Shown here: piece after piece, positions 50,701 through 62,618 of the stretch | Numbering within the stretch: the stretch's first letter is position 1 | Layout of the letters: each line of letters begins with the position of its first letter | Assembly: GCF_028858725.1 (NCBI RefSeq) | Contig: NC_084763.1 | Location: 21,571,501 to 21,635,500 of the forward strand | DNA: 64,000 nt | Direction of reading: 5' to 3' | From: Colius striatus | Lineage: Eukaryota; Chordata; Aves; Coliiformes; Coliidae | Notes under the pieces: generated by a model | What the model was told of the DNA's origin: nothing | Seen by the model: the letters and a program-made list of their open reading frames with translations, nothing else | Databases searched by the model: none | Program-made: the position numbers and the translations under genes

Positions 50701-51862
50701 TAAGAGGGCAGTGTTCCTACACTCTGTACACTTTGTTGCCAGGTAGATGTGTGCCCTCAAGCATGATGGGAAGAGAAGACAAGACCTTCAGAAAGAAGAT
50801 AGCATCAAGAGGAAATAGAACAGATAAACTAGGGAAAGAGTATCAAGGGACAGAAGGAGTTGAACACACAAGCTGAAAAACCTTGAAGGTGATGGGTGAC
50901 AGTAAAAATGTCATTTGACTTTGTTAAGTAGGAAAAGAAGATGTGGCATTGCATGAGGAGTTTTTTTCAGTGTTTTGGGAGCTTTCCATTGCAAGAGGGA
51001 TGCCGCCTTCTTGTGTTGATATTGATGAAGCCCGGCAGGGACTGCAGCTGTCATTCTGACAAGAGTTCTGCTTGAATAAAACCTATGGTATCATGCATGG
51101 CCAGACACATGGTCTTGTAGAAGGCAACTTACATTTCTGTGTTCAAGTCCCTTTTCGGTCTTTCACGCTGTTTAGATTTTTGAGTCTGAAGTGACATGGA
51201 AAACCTTCCCTGAGTGTGTTAGACTTATTTCATTACTGAAGAGGGAAAGATTACTTCAAACCTTAAAATGGTATCATTTCAAGGAGAGATCAACATTCAA
51301 TTTCAGTTTTATCTGAAGAATAAGCTCGGAACATTTAGGTAGTTAATGTATCTGGTATATTGTGCATGGGAACTGTAGAATTTCTCATTTTCTTTGCCCA
51401 GTTCTGTAAATAGGTAGTATTGTTGCTTTAGCAACAAGCATAATTGTGACTGCAATTTAAATTAAGGTAATGAATATTGTACTCAGTAAAATAATGTAGT
51501 TTGGAAACCTTAATGATTGTGTCTCGAGTGTTAACTGTTCTTCAGGTTAGTCTTGTTATGATATTTGCATGGGTTTTGTGTGTGAATATCTGATTTACTT
51601 TTTCTTTACCTTAACTTCAAATAGAGACATTGGTCTCATGTCCATTATCTGTGAGATGTTTGTTTCTATTCTGTTTTTGAGTGCTTGCGTGTATGTGTAC
51701 AGGTGATAGCCTAATAAGTGTTCTGTCTGTACAAGATACACTAGCAAGCAAAATCCCAAACTAGGCCTGGTATAACGCACCTTTTTGCATTGGATCTCCA
51801 TTTAATGCTAAGTTCCAGGTGCTTCTGACACCTTGCTATTTCATGACCAGTCTTCAGCAATT
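47773..51862 (+). other. RFTN1: RFTN1 intron 2, mixed unique sequence
   Basis: This is somewhat GC-richer than its flanks. It has no element I can name with confidence. An open frame of 139 codons (50457-50876, +) and a short repeat-like stretch near 48085-48175 are noted in the findings. Confidence 0.4.
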
Positions 51863-53100
51863 TCACAGAATCTTAAGGGTTGGAAGGAACCCCCCTGCCA
51901 GAACAGGACCACCTAGAGTAGGTCACACAGGAACTCAGCCAGGTGGGTTTTGAATGTCTCCAGAGAAGGAGACTCCACTCAGTCTCTTCTTCTCCAGACT
52001 AAAGAGCCCCAGTTCCCTCAACCTTTTATCATTAGGGAGATGTTCTACGCCCTTCATCACCTTTGTGGCCTTTGTGCTGAGCTCTCCAGCAGCTCCCTGT
52101 CCTTCTTGAACTGAGTGGCCCAGAACTGGACACAATATTCCAAATGTGATCTCAGGAGGGCAGAGTAGAGGGGAAGGAGAACCTCTCTCGACCTACTGCC
52201 CACAGCCCTTCTAATACACCCCATGATGCCATTAGCCTTGACCGTGAGGGCACATTGCTGACTCATGGTCATCCTACTATCCACCAGCACCCCCAGGTCC
52301 CTTTTCCCTGCACTACTGTCTAAGTGTACATTGCCCAACCTGTACTGGTACATGGGATTATTCTTTCCCAGATGCAAGACTCTACTCTTACCCTTGTTGA
52401 ATTTCATTAGGTTTCTCTCCACGCAACTCTCCAGCCTGTCCAGATCTTGTTGAATGGCAGCACAGCCTTCTGGTGTGTCAACTACTCCCCCTAGTTCAGT
52501 ATCATCAGTAAACTTGCTGACAGTGTCCTCTGTTCCCTCATCAAGATCATTAATAAATATATTGAACAGTACTTGTCCCAGCACCAACCCCTGAGGGACT
52601 CCACTAGATACAGGCCTCCAACTGTACCCTGCCCCATTGATCACCACTCTTTGCCTTCTTTCCTTCAACCAGTTAACAGTCCACCTCACTACCTGATCAT
52701 CCAGCCCACAGTTCCAGGATGCTGTGGGAGATGGTGTCAAATGCTTTTCTGAAATCAAGATAAACCCCATCCTCTGCACTGCCACCATCTATGCACCTAG
52801 TTAATCTTCATAAAAGGCTGTCAGGTCGATCAAACGTGACTTCCCTTTGGTAAAGCCACGTTGACTGCTCCCAAGGAGCCTCTTGTTCTTTATATGGTTG
52901 GAGACAGCACTCGGGATAAGTTGTTCCATCACCTTTCCAGGGATGGAGACTGATGAGGCTGATAAGTGTTTAGTTACCTGGGTCCTCCTTCTTGCTGTTT
53001 TCGAAGACTGTAGTGACATTTGTTTTCCTTCAGTCCTCAGGCACCTGTCCTGTTCTCCGCAACATACTGAAGATAATGTAGAGTGGTCTAGCAATTTCAG
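51863..53100 (-). mobile_element. CR1 LINE fragment with reverse transcriptase part
   Basis: A CR1 copy of about 1.24 kb. On the + strand it begins with its inverted 3' tail ('cacagaatcttaagggttgg') and ends inside the upstream RT region near 'gtggtctagcaatttcag'. The 3'UTR is of the 'ccagaacaggaccacctaga' type (the complement of the tail seen at 25800 and 46236). There is an internal deletion near 52720, where the sequence jumps from the WIKSWL-side block to the FDTVS block. Confidence 0.94.
52057..52788 (-). pseudogene. CR1 reverse transcriptase remnant
   Basis: The 243-codon frame contains [38 protein letters not shown] followed by TDDTELGG (the catalytic Asp-Asp pair is kept, and the usual FADD reads FTDD), then [19 protein letters not shown] and [19 protein letters not shown]. 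The N-terminal half of the RT is cut off or out of frame (a piece at 52801-53094), so it is non-functional. Confidence 0.9.
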
Positions 53101-56100
53101 AACTCTTCAGTGTAATTTCTTGGTGAAATACTGTTTGGACATTACTGACTTAAACCATAACATGTTATGAAGCTGATAAGAATTGATCTGGACCTCCAGA
53201 GTGTGTACTTCTCTTAAAGTGATGACACAGTCTGGAAAAATATTCATGACTTGAACATAGATTGAACTGAGAGCACTGTGCTAGTCTTGTGTCCAGTTCC
53301 AAAGCTAGCTTCTCTGGCACTTGTTCTAGTATCTTGGTAAAACCTTGGCATGTCTTGTGTATTTTGCCCTGTATCTTAAACACTATTTGGTTATTTGGTT
53401 TCTCTTTATTGCAGTCATAGAAATGCATGATATCCTGGATTTAGGAAGAGGCAAGGTGACATAATTACTGCATGAAATTGCAACTGGCTTTCTGTGATAC
53501 CACTTGCACACCCAGCAAACTCTTGGTTTGTGTGCAGTCATGCTTTTGCAAATGATATGATACTTGTGACACACTGTGCTATATGATAAAATTAGTATCA
53601 GCAGCAGTGTGAGCAAGTTTCCCAGATATAAAGTATCATATGAAGAAGTTTGGCTGAGCCCGATGCTTGCTGAGGTGCTGTAGCAAACTGGTACATCTCT
53701 TGCTGGAAGGCAGTAATCCATTCACTGTGATAAGGTCTTACACAGAAACTGCAAGTTTAAGACTCTCTGGCCAATTGTTTTTTGCAAATCCTGCTTATTT
53801 CATACAAATGAAGTTCTGGTTTGTTGAAATTGTAAAGAACTCTCTGCTTCCTTCCTTTCCTTCTCCTCTCAAATAATCCTTCTCTGAACTTAAGACTTAC
53901 ATTGATTAGCTACAGATTCTTCTTGAAAGAAACAGTCCTTTCAAGGGGAAGAGAATCTCATTAAGCCTTTGGTGTGAGCTGCAGCTCTTGATCAACACAC
54001 AAAAGACAAGCTTGACAGTCATCAGGTGAGTTAAGAACTGCAAAAATATTACCTGTCTCTGTTAAACAGGCATCGGTTGAAAGCGTTCATCTCAGTCTGA
54101 GAATACAGAGGCTTTCACGTGCTTTGTGGCACATAAAAAATTAACGACATGAAGGATGTGAGAAGTCCTAAAGATGCCATGTGTTTCCCAATGAATTGAT
54201 AAAAGGCCTTAAATCTGAAAGAGAATGAGGTATGAGGTTTACAAATAAATAGACAGGATTTTGGGAAAGTTAGAGATAAGCCAAGACATGGAGATTGGTG
54301 AAATATACATAAATAGCAGCCTACTGCTGTAGTTCTCTGGTTACTAAGCCCTCCATTGGTGTTCTTTTATTTGAACAATTGTTTCCTGAACTGATATAAG
54401 AATTGACAAATAGTACTAAATTGCATGGGTTAATTCACTAGTAATTACTGTACAGATTATTAATAAGCAAAAAAAAATTAGCATCTGCTTTTAACTCAAA
54501 TCACAAAACAAAAGAAGAAAAGGAGAATGACAGAATAAATGGTCTTTTGTTAAGTTATTGTCTCATAAAGTTTGGAACTGTGTCAGAATTGATTTTTTTG
54601 TTTTGGTTTGGTTTTGTTGTTTATTTACTAAGAAATGCTCAGCTCAGATGTAGCATCTGTCTTTCTCTGTGGTCCTTCTACCCGATTTTTCCAGCTGGGT
54701 TGAATGCCTTGATGAAGCCTTTCAAATCGTCAAATAGATAAAATTGTACATATTCTGTGGGATTATTTTCATTGTTCTTCACCACATGTTCACTGAATAA
54801 AATACGTTATAATTGTAAGACCTTGCTTTCATGCTGTACTCTTGTGCTACTTGTCAGCTTTGTTATTTGTTTAGATTTTTTATTATAATAAATCTTGGGG
54901 AAAAAAAATGGTCTGCCCGTCAACAGATACTTTCAAGGAACCCTTCCAGAACCATTGGTCAAAACTCAGACTGTTATCAGCGCTGTTTCATTATTACCCC
55001 GTAGCAGGTCTGGCCCTTCTTGACCTAAAAGAACTTTAAAAAGATTCTCTGTTTTGCAGAATACACTTAGGACAAGAGAGAAATGAAAGTGTTGTGAATG
55101 TGGGCTGTCATATGATAGAAGTTAGAGCCACATGAGGCTGTTTTTGGCCTCCCTTTGGGTTGCATTATTAGGAACAGTGAGAAAACAGTATTAGCCAAAA
55201 ACATGGAAGCAGTGTACTTTGCATACTTCCGTGGGCTTGCTCCTGAGGTATTGCCTGTGCTAGCAGCAACTGACAAGAATAATAGTGAACAATTCTGTTG
55301 TTATATGCTGGCAGTGAATATGCATTGACGTATATCACTGTGTCACCTATAAAGTTTATTTTCTGTTCCTTGTAAAGGCAACTGAGAAACTGTCCTGTTT
55401 ATTTGCTTCTTTATTTTATTATTTAATCAGTAATAATGTGCATTTATGAAATAGATTATTTTTAAGCCACTAACCTGAAAAGGATCCTGTCTACGGGGTA
55501 AGAAAAGTCTTAGATCTTAAGATTGTCTGCATAATGCTTTTTAATGACCACCTTCATACCCTGAAAGAATTCCATCGCTCTTAGACAGGACATCTGTAAC
55601 ATCCTTGTTGCATATACCTACTACTTTGGGATTCTTTGGCAGGTTTGAAGGTGAGGTGTCTCTGCTTCTTGCCATTTTATTTCCAATAAATGTTTTAGAA
55701 ATAGCACTTTTTCTGACAGAGTTATGCTGAGAAATAACATAAAATAATGCCTTATAAACATTCAGAGAAATACTCTGCCACGCCTTGCAAACAAAATTGC
55801 ACAACCACCATTTTATTGCAAAAAAAGAAAAGGTTTTGGTTGTTCTATTGTAATGATGCTTGAATTTGTGTCTGTTTTCCCATGACTCAGATTAAACAAT
55901 AGATTTGCGTGCTATCAGTATTACTGTGTGGGAATTATTCACTTGAAAACAGAAACTGTCCACATTTTTCTGAAACGAGGGAGTAGGAGTTCAAATTCTG
56001 GAGAGTGACAAGAAAACTTGCTCTAAGCAAAAAAAGCAGGGTTTTTTGCCAAGAACAACTTTTCTCTTTAGTAAATCCATCACCCATGCTCTAGCAGACT

Positions 56101-59100
56101 TGCTTAAAAAAACAAAGCAGTACTTTTGGGAAGTGCTTTGTTAACTTTTAACAGCCTTTTCCACTACTCTTTGGCTTTCTATCAAGCGTTCTTGCCAAGT
56201 TGAAGTGATGTGGTATGTTTGGCAGTGACATACTTCTTTTAGGTGCCAGTGGTGAACTATTGCTTGCTAGTCGTTTTCAATATTCTGTGAAAGCCTTATA
56301 GTTGTTAAATACACTGTTAAAGGCATTACAGAAGGCAATATCCCATAATACCTTTTGCAGGATTTTCTTTTCAGGTCCTTATTTTTGAAGGTTTCTTTTT
56401 TTTTCCAGAGGGTTTGGATGTGGTAGTGTGATGGGTTTTTCTGTTTTGTTACTGAACCAGTTTCCTAGGGAAACGAGAGTTAAAAAAGGCTCTCAGTCTG
56501 TCTGTCTCATTGTTTCAAATAATTATAACTGCACAATTTCAAACCAATTTGCTGGAAATTTTTAAAGATGATTAGGCTGCTCTTAATTTTTTGGAAGCTA
56601 GCAATTGGGTAAAGGACAGAGACCTGTATTGATGAGGGAAGGGTAAGGAGAACCAAGCCATACACACTCTCTCCTTGGTGACAGCTTGCTGGCCAGGGAG
56701 CCAGTGCATTTCTCCAACATAGACACAGAATTACTGTTTCTCATCAGATTGAAGAATCCAAGGTGTGGGAAGAAAAGATGAGAAGGGAAATTTGAGGCAG
56801 TGGCAGCTTTGAGGTTGGAGAACAAAAGCCTTATCAGCGCAAATCACTTTTCATTAGCAATGCTAATGGCAAAAAAGTTCAGTAGAAATTTGCATAGTAG
56901 CACTATATGTAGTGATACAGGTTGCAAAAAGTGTTTGTCTAGTACTGATTTTAATAATATCTTTAGCCATCCTTTTGTACCAATAGAATCAACATATCCA
57001 ATAACATTTTGGCTGTAAAGTAGATCTCTTTGGTAGAGCTGTAACTTTCTTTTACCTCATTTCTAAAGTGTGCAATTACCTAATTAGTTGGAAAGTAACT
57101 GATGCATTGGGTGGTTCTAGCTTTATACTTTTCTGAATTAGTTGTAGTTTATAAGGTCATTCTAAAAATCCTAGATAGGTAATACATGACTCTTCCACAT
57201 GCCAAGTTAGTCAGGAATGTTGGGGAAACTTATTGATGGGGATTAATGCCGCCCAGTATTTTCATATGGTCCCACACAAATCACTGCACACTAAATATAT
57301 AATCGGAGAGACAGTTTCCTGTGACAATTTTAAATAGTGAAGATCTGTATCACAAGATCTTCCTTTTAAGGCTTTAGCTTCATTTAGATTGCTTCCTTTG
57401 ATGCTATGGGGTAGCTGAGATCTCCAGGTACAAGACTTATCAGTGCCACCACCGAGTTGTAAGGGTGGTATGAGGTCTGCTGTGACAGTAGAATTTAAAT
57501 CCTGCTTGTGTACAGACACAGAGTCTTCACATGAAATTAACACACCCTTAAATAGAAATTCTTACAATTTGCAGTGATATGTTCCTCTTGTCAATACACC
57601 TCGGGGGGGTTGGGGGGAAAAGTGTGAGCAGGAGAGCTGAGAGGAACAGTGAATACCTTCTGGAGAATATTTTGCATTTGTTTTTTCATTGCAATTCCCC
57701 ATGCAGGACTAGTGATTAGAAACAAAGACAGATTTAGTTTGCTTTTTATTCCTTTTTATTATTTGGAGTTTTCTTGGAAAGTTTGATGGAGTTAGATGGA
57801 TTTTGTTTGTTTCTGTTTATAATCTAACAGCTGTTATGTGTTTTAGGTCTTGCATAGGTGCCCATGGAAGTGTTTGTCTTAGGGTCACTACAGGGCAATG
57901 TGTATGAACAAAATCAAAATGCATTCTATCTCTTTTTCCTCTGAATTTAATTTACCTGCCCCTGAATATCTCCTGTTAATACTGAATTTCATCATGTGTC
58001 ATTTTCTTTACCCAACTTCCTCTTTCAAACATAACCAAACCTGGGGCCAAAATCTAATGGAGAGTGTACCTTCAAGTGACACTGCTTGCCTAGTTATGCA
58101 GTGCATGTTACATTTTTGGCTGCTTTACCATTGACTTAGTTTTGCCAGTAAAGCTGAAAACAATTTAACAGCCATTTATGAAAAATTACAAGATTTCCCA
58201 AATGGGGGAGTTTGATTTAAAGGAGCACTGAAAGAACACAGAGAAGTTACACTTTGTTATCTTCCAAATGAAAAACACGCGGAATTTGGAAATGTCTTCT
58301 TTCTATAAAAATAAATTATTTCAAGCCAGGAGAAAGATAAAAAGATGAGGGTCACTAAGATACTTTACTTCTTCCAGTTTAAAATATTTAGTGGTTAGTG
58401 TGTGTCTCTGTTTTAAAGAAATAGAATGTTACTGGTTGATGCAGTTAAGAAATGAGAACATCTGAAACAGAGTAGTATATGGACTTTAGTGACAGGATTG
58501 TAAAAATATCTATTTCAGGTTTTAAAAAAAAAATCAAACTTGGCACACAGTATCCTCCTAAATAAGATTTTACAAGAAAAACTGAAAACACCTATTGCAA
58601 CAGAAGGGGAAAATGCATGTGAAACACTGGAGATGTAAACTGAAAAGAAACAGAAACCAGCAGGTAACATTTGGATAAAGCCTTCAAGCATTTATAAATA
58701 TCTGTCCTTTTCTGTATATATAAAGTAAAATGTTATGTATAAAATATATATAGGCATGACCTGCCGAGAGGATTTAGGTTTCCCTGGAGACTATCAGTTC
58801 TCTGTTGCACAGATTACTTTGGGGAATAACAGGTATCTTGATAAATTCAACCCTTTCTTCCTGAGGTTATTAGATATGTCAGTGAGTTTAGGTCTTTGTG
58901 TTGTAGGAGGAATTTATAGAAGTCAAACTTTTAAATGGTCTCTCTAATTTCCAGTTATTTTTCCTATGTATACTTATGATATGCAGCAATTATCTTGTGA
59001 ATTGGGAGAAAAAGCTTTAATGGCATTTTTATCTTCTTGTTTTTGAGTTGCATTAAATCTTTGACTTTTATCACAATTTTCAGCATGTCATGAAAAACGT

Positions 59101-59927
59101 ACATCAGATCATAGTGTATGAATACAGGCAGTTACTACTGTCGACTTCTTTCTCCTCTCTTTTAAGGAAAAGTTTGGAAATCTTCTTGACATATTTCAGT
59201 TTGGAAGCTAGGCTGCATTCAGATTTATACTTAGTGACTATCTCATGAAGCTGAAAAAAAACCCCTAATATAATGCATGCAACCTACTTCATCTGTGTTT
59301 GATTAAGAATAAAAACAGTAATCTCAAGGTTGTTCTCAATTGGTTTGGATGGAAATGTGTAGGTTGATATACAAACCTTTCTACTTTTTAACTGCTTGAA
59401 GAGTCAGCACATGCAATGTTTTAACAACAATTGGATATACTTATTCAGAAAGCTTAGAAATGCTACAAACTCTATTTCAGAGGAGATTTTTCTTGTCTAG
59501 TGACATATACCGTAAAATTAATAAATGTGCATAATTTAGAACATCATTTTTTGCATTATTTAGGCAACTTTTTCTACACTTCTGAGGATATTATCTGTGC
59601 TCTTTTACTGCAGTCCAAATTTGCTAATTGAAAAATTTGCAGAGAGTATACTGTTAGTTCTTATATTCTGAAGTTCTATAACCTGAAATGAAAATTTGCC
59701 AGAAATAAGGGAAGAACATGAAGGTGAAGCACAAAGCAGAGGAAAGGGAAAAATGGAGGGAGTTATGCCAGGAGAAAAAAGACATGTATAAAAAAAAGTA
59801 TGAGAGGGCTATAATAAGATTCTAAAAGCTGTAGGTTTAGCCATGAAATTGCCTAGTGTTCAGTGTTGCTACTAAGAAAAATGTTGAGCACATTAGTTAG
59901 ACAGGGTTCAAAGCAAGAAAGACGCAT
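53101..59927 (+). other. RFTN1: RFTN1 intron 2, no recognisable element
   Basis: This is nearly 7 kb of AT-rich sequence with simple A- and T-runs. I see no exon, transposon or RNA gene. Confidence 0.5.
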
Positions 59928-60595
59928 CATAGAATCACAGAATAGTAGGGGTTGGAAGGGACCTCTAAAGATCATCTAGTCCAACCCCCCTGCTCAAGTA
60001 GGTCCACCTAGATTGAATCACTCAGGAACACGCCCAGGCACGTTTTGAAAACCTCCAGAGAGACTCCCTCCAGACTTCACACCCTCCCCGGGCAGCCTGT
60101 GCTGATGCTCCTTCATCCCTGTAGTAAAGAAGCTTTTCCTTAAGCTTAAGTGGAACTTTTTATGTTACAGCTTATGTCCATTACCCCTTGTCCTATCACT
60201 GGAGACACTGCAGAAAAAGTGTTGCCTTCATCCTCTTGACATACACCTTTTAAATACTTGTAAGTATTAATGAGATCATAGAATCACAGAATGGTAGGGG
60301 TTGGAAGGGACCTCTAGTCCAACTCCCCTGCTACAGCAGGTCCACCTAGGTCAGGTCGCACAGGAATGTGTCCAGGCGGGTTTTGAAAACCCCCTCAATC
60401 TCCTCCAGGCTGAACAGCCCCAGATCCCACAGCCTTTCCTCATAAGGAAGATGCTTCAGCCCCTGATCATATTGGTGGCTCTGTGCTGGACTCTCTCCAG
60501 AAGTTCCTTGTCCCTCTTAACCAGGGGACCCCAGAACTGGACACAGTACTCCAGATGAGGCCTGTCTGGGACAGAGTAAAAGGGGAGGAGCCCTC
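59928..60595 (-). mobile_element. CR1 3' fragment interrupted by a second CR1
   Basis: The outer element has two parts. At 59928-60277 it runs from the inverted 3' tail to 'gtattaatgagatc'. At 60390-60595 it resumes at the expected next consensus position with 'ctcaatctcctccaggctga' and continues to 'gggacagagtaaaaggggag'. Together they are a collinear CR1 3' region of about 555 bp. The DNA between them is a separate CR1 tail. Confidence 0.85.
60278..60389 (-). mobile_element. Very short CR1 tail nested in a CR1
   Basis: About 112 bp has its own complete inverted 3' end ('atagaatcacagaatggtag' and 'ggttggaagggacctctag') and runs to 'ggcgggttttgaaaa', where it stops abruptly. It is in the same orientation as the outer element. 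It repeats the first 110 or so bases of that element, which argues for a second insertion. Confidence 0.8.
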
Positions 60596-62056
60596 TAAAT
60601 TTTATCACTCCACCAACTTCTAAGGCATCAGAAGATCTCTTCTTAAAATTTTGCTTTTTTTTTTTTTTTCTGCTTGGGTAGCTCCTCCTTCCTATCTTTT
60701 AAGTATTTGATGACTTGCTACTTGCTGACATAACTTACTGCACCACTGGTGGAAGTGGTGGGAAGTCCTATTTCACTACTTCTTAACTATTTAAACAAAT
60801 GCCATTCAGTGTTTGCCTTTGGCAGCTAAGGTACTGCCATCAGGAGACTAACTTTGTGTCTTAAAGGCTTTAGGGCAGAGAACCTGTACTTTCCAGGAGG
60901 TTGGAAATAGATGTGAATTAACATACTGGCCCTTCCTGTAGTTCAGAATTAACCCCTTCTCTATAATTCAATGCAAAACTTGCTTTTTGCAGCTTATATA
61001 GATAACAAGTCTGTATGAATAAAATATTATGACTTTCTCCTTTTGATTAGAGATAATTCGAGTTTTCTTGGATTTGTGAAATGTAAATTACCTGTCTTTG
61101 TTGTCTCTATGTTTGGTCTGAATCAATTTAGGAAGCAGAACCAAGCAGGAGGGAGGGACAAATAAAAAAATATCATTTCAAAGAACTGCTCAAGTACAAA
61201 AGTAATAGGATTTGCTTCTTTTCTCTGTGCATAGTTTAAATGAAAAGTCCCTCCCTTTTTTCATCATCTTTTGTTTTTCTTTTTGCACAGTCACTAACCC
61301 TTTTTGTGTTTAATAGATGGTTTAAATTTTGCCCGTTTTGCATAATTCTGCCCACAAGCCAATAGACGTAAGCTGTAAGTCATTTCAAAAGTGCTTGTCA
61401 TTTCATTTAAGTATCTAAACTTCTGTTTAGTGGTTGTTTAGTGGCGGTGATTTCCTGAGTATTTCCTTTTTTCAGAAACACCAAAAACAAAACCATCCCA
61501 TATATAGTCACATAATGGTGGTGGTAAACATGCCCAGTTCTCAGCATATTTATCTTAAGCTTGCAAGATACAGAAATGAAACTTTGATTGGACAACAAAA
61601 AAGATAACTCAAGGATGTAATGAGATTAGGCAAAACAATTGATTAGACAAAGTTGTCTTGTCTCATTGCATCTCTGAGAGATACCTTCGGACTTTCTCAA
61701 TTTGACTAATGTGCCTATCTACAGTTTCCTAAAGAAGTGAAGTTTTATGTCTGTGTGTGTACATATATATGCACAAATCTATGTATGCATATATACTGTA
61801 TACACATATGTAGATACACTTTCAAACTTTCACAGACTTTCTGTGTTTTCTTTCCCGCTGCTTTCTTAAGATACAGTGCTTTGCTTTTGAATATTTTTAA
61901 GTTTCATTATTACATTTTCACTAAAAGTAAACATTAGGAGCTTATTGAACAATTATCCTTCACTTCAAGTCCTCATTTCTCTCACAGATTCGTTTTACTT
62001 ACTTTGATGGGGATATTTATTGTATTTGCATTGAAGATGGAAAGAAAAAACATTGA
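60596..62056 (+). other. RFTN1: RFTN1 intron 2, between CR1 cluster and LTR
   Basis: This is unique AT-rich sequence with a T-run at about 60656-60669 and a TG/TA microsatellite at about 61748-61815. Confidence 0.5.
61748..61815. repeat. Imperfect TG/TA microsatellite
   Basis: A mixed run of tgtgtg, acatatatatg and tatacacata units. Confidence 0.75.
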
Positions 62057-62061
62057 GAATG
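62057..62061. repeat. Target-site duplication, left copy (gaatg)
   Basis: Five bases directly before the LTR, identical to 62614-62618. Confidence 0.75.
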
Positions 62062-62613
62062 TGTAGTTTGACCCTGGCTGGATGCCAGGTGCCCACCACA
62101 CCGCTCTATCACCCACCTCCTCAGCTAGCCAGGGAGGGGAGAAAATAAGATGAGTCTTGTGGGTTGAGATAAAAGCAGTTTAATAAAGAAACAGCAAAGC
62201 CGCGTGTGTGGGAAGTGAAGCAAAAAGCAGATAAAGCTGTTACTCTCTACTTCCCATCAGCAGCGATGTCCGGCCACCTCCCGAGAAGCAGGGCTGCGGT
62301 ACGCGTAGCGGTTGCTTTGGGAAGGCCAGAAATGAATCTTGCCTCCCCTTCCTGGTCCTCTCCCCCAGTTTTGTATTACTGAGCTGATGTCATATGGTAT
62401 GCAATATCTCTTTGATCAGCCTGGGTCAGCTGTTCTGGCTGTAGTCCCTCCCAAGATTGTGCCCACCCACAGCTATTGGTGAAGGTGGGGGAAGGAATGC
62501 TGGAGGGACAGCCCTGGTGCTGTGCGAGCAATAGTCATAAGATTGATATCAATAGTAAGCACAACACTACAAGAGCTGCTGTGGAAAATAACTACCATCC
62601 CAGACCTACTATA
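62062..62613 (-). mobile_element. Solo LTR of an avian ERVL-type endogenous retrovirus
   Basis: This is a 552-bp element, GC-richer than its surroundings. On the + strand it begins TGT (tgtagtttgaccctggctgg) and ends ctata; the expected terminal CA/TG pair is slightly decayed. Blocks such as 'gggttgagataaaagcagtt', 'ctacttcccatcagcag' and 'tcatatggtatgcaatatct' match the LTR family common in neoavian genomes, as I remember it. The coding orientation is minus: an ATTAAA signal lies at 62184-62179, a CRE-like TGACATCA at 62392-62385, and a decayed TATA region near 62378-62369. Matching 5-bp duplications flank it. No gag, pol or env sequence is present, so it is a solo LTR left by LTR-LTR recombination. 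Confidence 0.85.
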
Positions 62614-62618
62614 GAATG
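62614..62618. repeat. Target-site duplication, right copy (gaatg)
   Basis: Five bases directly after the LTR, identical to 62057-62061. A 5-bp duplication is usual for ERVL-type integrases. Confidence 0.75.

Noticed and set aside
62062..62613. A full endogenous provirus
   Set aside because: No internal coding sequence and no second LTR; direct duplications flank a single LTR.
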